Part shown: positions 62,217 through 64,000 of the stretch, in pieces | How the letters are laid out: every line of letters begins with the position of its first letter | How positions within the stretch are numbered: position 1 is the stretch's first letter | Assembly (NCBI RefSeq): GCF_900215535.1 | Contig: NZ_OCND01000001.1 | Span: 620,001 to 684,000 of the forward strand | Reading direction: 5' to 3' | DNA length: 64,000 bases | Source: Pseudoxanthomonas wuyuanensis | GTDB taxonomy: Bacteria > Pseudomonadota > Gammaproteobacteria > Xanthomonadales > Xanthomonadaceae | The notes under the pieces: generated by a model | What the model was told of the DNA's origin: nothing | Database searches by the model: none | The model's input: only the letters and a program-made list of their open reading frames with translations | Position numbers and translations under genes: made by a program

Positions 62217-64000
62217 ATGTTGGAAGCCTACCGCCACCACGTTGCCGAGCGCGCCGCGCTGGGAATCCCGCCGCTGCCGCTGACCGCGCAGCAGACCGCC
62301 GAGGTCATCGAACTGCTGAAGGCGCCGCCGGCCGGGGAAGAGGAATTCCTGCTGGAACTGATCGGCCACCGCGTGCCGGCCGGCGTCGATGATGCGGCCA
62401 AGGTCAAGGCCTCGTATCTGGCCGCCGTCGCCTTCGGCACGGAGCAATGCCCGCTGATCACCCGCGAGCGCGCCACCGAACTGCTGGGCACCATGCTGGG
62501 CGGCTACAACATCCATCCGCTGGTGGAACTGCTGGAGGACGCCCAGGTCGGCACCATCGCCGCTACCGCGCTCAAGCACACGCTGCTGATGTTCGACGCC
62601 TTCCATGACGTGCAGGAAAAGGCTTCGAGCGGCAACGCCAACGCCCAATCCGTGCTGCAGAGCTGGGCCGACGCCGAATGGTTCACCAGCAAGCCGGAAG
62701 TGCCGGAAAGCCTGACCGTCACCGTGTTCAAGGTGCCGGGCGAGACCAACACCGACGACCTGTCGCCGGCCCCCGACGCCACCACCCGCCCGGACATCCC
62801 GATGCACGCGCTGGCGATGCTGAAGAACAAGCGCGACGGCGCGCCGTTCCAGCCGGAAGAAGACGGCAAGCGCGGCCCGATCGCCTTCATCCAGTCGCTG
62901 GCCGAAAAGGGCCACCCGGTCGCCTATGTTGGCGACGTGGTCGGCACCGGTTCCAGCCGCAAGTCGGCGACCAATTCGGTACTGTGGTGGACCGGCGAGG
63001 ACATCCCGTACATCCCCAACAAGCGCTTCGGCGGCGTCTGCCTGGGCAGCAAGATCGCACCGATCTTCTACAACACCATGGAAGACGCCGGCGCGCTGCC
63101 GATCGAGCTGGACGTGTCGAAGATGGACATGGGCGATGTGGTCGAACTGCGCCCCTACGAGGGCAAGGCGCTGAAGGACGGGCAGGTCATTGCGGAATTC
63201 CAGGTCAAGAGCGACGTGCTGTTCGACGAAGTGCGCGCCGGTGGCCGCATTCCGCTGATCATCGGCCGCGGCCTGACCGCCAAGGCGCGCGAGGCGCTGG
63301 GCCTGCCGCCTTCCACGCTGTTCCGCCTGCCGCAGGTGCCGGCCGATACCGGCAAGGGCTTCACGCTGGCGCAGAAGATGGTCGGCCGCGCCTGCGGTCT
63401 GCCCGAAGGGCAGGGCATGCGCCCGGGTACCTATTGCGAACCGAAGATGACCTCGGTGGGTTCGCAGGACACCACCGGTCCGATGACCCGCGATGAGCTG
63501 AAGGACCTGGCCTGCCTGGGCTTTTCCGCCGACCTGGTGATGCAGTCGTTCTGCCACACCGCGGCCTACCCGAAGCCGGTCGACGTCAGGACCCACCACG
63601 AGCTGCCGGCGTTCATCAGCAACCGCGGCGGCATTTCTCTGCGTCCGGGCGATGGCGTGATCCACAGCTGGCTCAACCGCATGCTGCTGCCGGACACCGT
63701 CGGCACCGGCGGCGATTCGCATACGCGCTTCCCGGTGGGCATTTCGTTCCCGGCCGGCTCGGGCCTGGTCGCCTTTGCCGCGGCCACCGGCGTGATGCCG
63801 CTGGACATGCCCGAATCGGTGCTGGTGCGCTTCAAGGGCCAGCTGCAGCCGGGCGTGACCCTGCGCGATCTGGTCAACGCCATCCCGCTGTACGCGATCA
63901 AGCAGGGCCTGCTGACGGTGGCCAAGCAGGGCAAGAAGAACATCTTCTCCGGCCGCATCCTGGAGATCGAAGGCCTGCCGGACCTGAAGGTGGAGCAGGC
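62217..64000 (+). CDS. acnB: Aconitate hydratase B / RpfA (3' end beyond window)
   Basis: The first 594 codons of AcnB. The N-terminal HEAT-like domain (1-160; [20 protein letters not shown]) is unique to this class. The swivel domain follows ([38 protein letters not shown]), then the start of the catalytic core, including [10 protein letters not shown] and [21 protein letters not shown]. In X. campestris this gene is rpfA and also influences iron homeostasis and virulence. GGAG lies before the ATG. The gene is cut by the window end, not truncated in nature as far as can be seen. Confidence 0.96.
   Translation, partial: MLEAYRHHVAERAALGIPPLPLTAQQTAEVIELLKAPPAGEEEFLLELIGHRVPAGVDDAAKVKASYLAAVAFGTEQCPLITRERATELLGTMLGGYNIHPLVELLEDAQVGTIAATALKHTLLMFDAFHDVQEKASSGNANAQSVLQSWADAEWFTSKPEVPESLTVTVFKVPGETNTDDLSPAPDATTRPDIPMHALAMLKNKRDGAPFQPEEDGKRGPIAFIQSLAEKGHPVAYVGDVVGTGSSRKSATNSVLWWTGEDIPYIPNKRFGGVCLGSKIAPIFYNTMEDAGALPIELDVSKMDMGDVVELRPYEGKALKDGQVIAEFQVKSDVLFDEVRAGGRIPLIIGRGLTAKAREALGLPPSTLFRLPQVPADTGKGFTLAQKMVGRACGLPEGQGMRPGTYCEPKMTSVGSQDTTGPMTRDELKDLACLGFSADLVMQSFCHTAAYPKPVDVRTHHELPAFISNRGGISLRPGDGVIHSWLNRMLLPDTVGTGGDSHTRFPVGISFPAGSGLVAFAAATGVMPLDMPESVLVRFKGQLQPGVTLRDLVNAIPLYAIKQGLLTVAKQGKKNIFSGRILEIEGLPDLKVEQ

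Overview
The window is high-GC chromosomal DNA from a gammaproteobacterium of the Xanthomonadaceae/Lysobacteraceae (Xanthomonas, Stenotrophomonas, Lysobacter, Pseudoxanthomonas and relatives). The strongest evidence is the right half. It carries the order carA-carB-greA-rpfE-recJ ... rpfD-prfB-lysS-rpfG-rpfC-><-rpfF-rpfB ... acnA ... acnB(rpfA), which is the rpf (regulation of pathogenicity factors, DSF quorum sensing) region known from Xanthomonas campestris. The genus cannot be fixed from the sequence alone.

Left part (1-16 kb). The end of rplI is followed by dnaB, with a perfect DnaA box between them. Then come a photolyase, a 287-bp MITE-like element lying against the Shine-Dalgarno of a wax ester synthase/DGAT gene, an OmpA-type lipoprotein, Tex, a LacA-type acetyltransferase, an overlapping ybhP-clsB-ybhN-type envelope lipid operon, and a divergent LysR/YeiH pair.

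Middle (15.7-38 kb). This holds trans-translation (ssrA tmRNA and smpB) with an unusual alpha/beta-hydrolase plus subtilase fusion gene between them, then ratA-rnfH, bamE, fur, recN and the heat-shock operon hrcA-grpE-dnaK-dnaJ with a sigma-32-like dnaK promoter. Amino-acid and pyrimidine genes follow: tyrA, an aminotransferase, dapB, carA and carB. Two genes of the four-helix-bundle (23S rRNA intervening-sequence protein, TIGR02436-like) family sit inside conserved operons, one between dnaK and dnaJ and one between carA and carB. The carAB copy is bracketed by inverted arrays of a 7-bp repeat that supply the last codons of both carA and the inserted gene. A related-looking inverted tandem-repeat array with no gene inside separates prfB from lysS, and a one-arm remnant lies downstream of the gene at 29631-30119. 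Together they suggest small gene cassettes and empty sites.

Right part (38-64 kb). RpfF makes the diffusible fatty-acid signal DSF and RpfB is the acyl-CoA ligase. RpfC (hybrid kinase with REC and Hpt domains) and RpfG (REC plus HD-GYP c-di-GMP phosphodiesterase) sense and transduce it. Clp/CRP-like palindromes lie upstream of rpfG and between rpfF and rpfB. Compared with the X. campestris cluster, rpfH is absent, and a VIT/vWA-type exported protein plus an acyltransferase-3 lie between recJ and rpfD. A vapBC toxin-antitoxin pair separates acnA from acnB, which runs off the end. One gene (56928-57823) is frameshifted.
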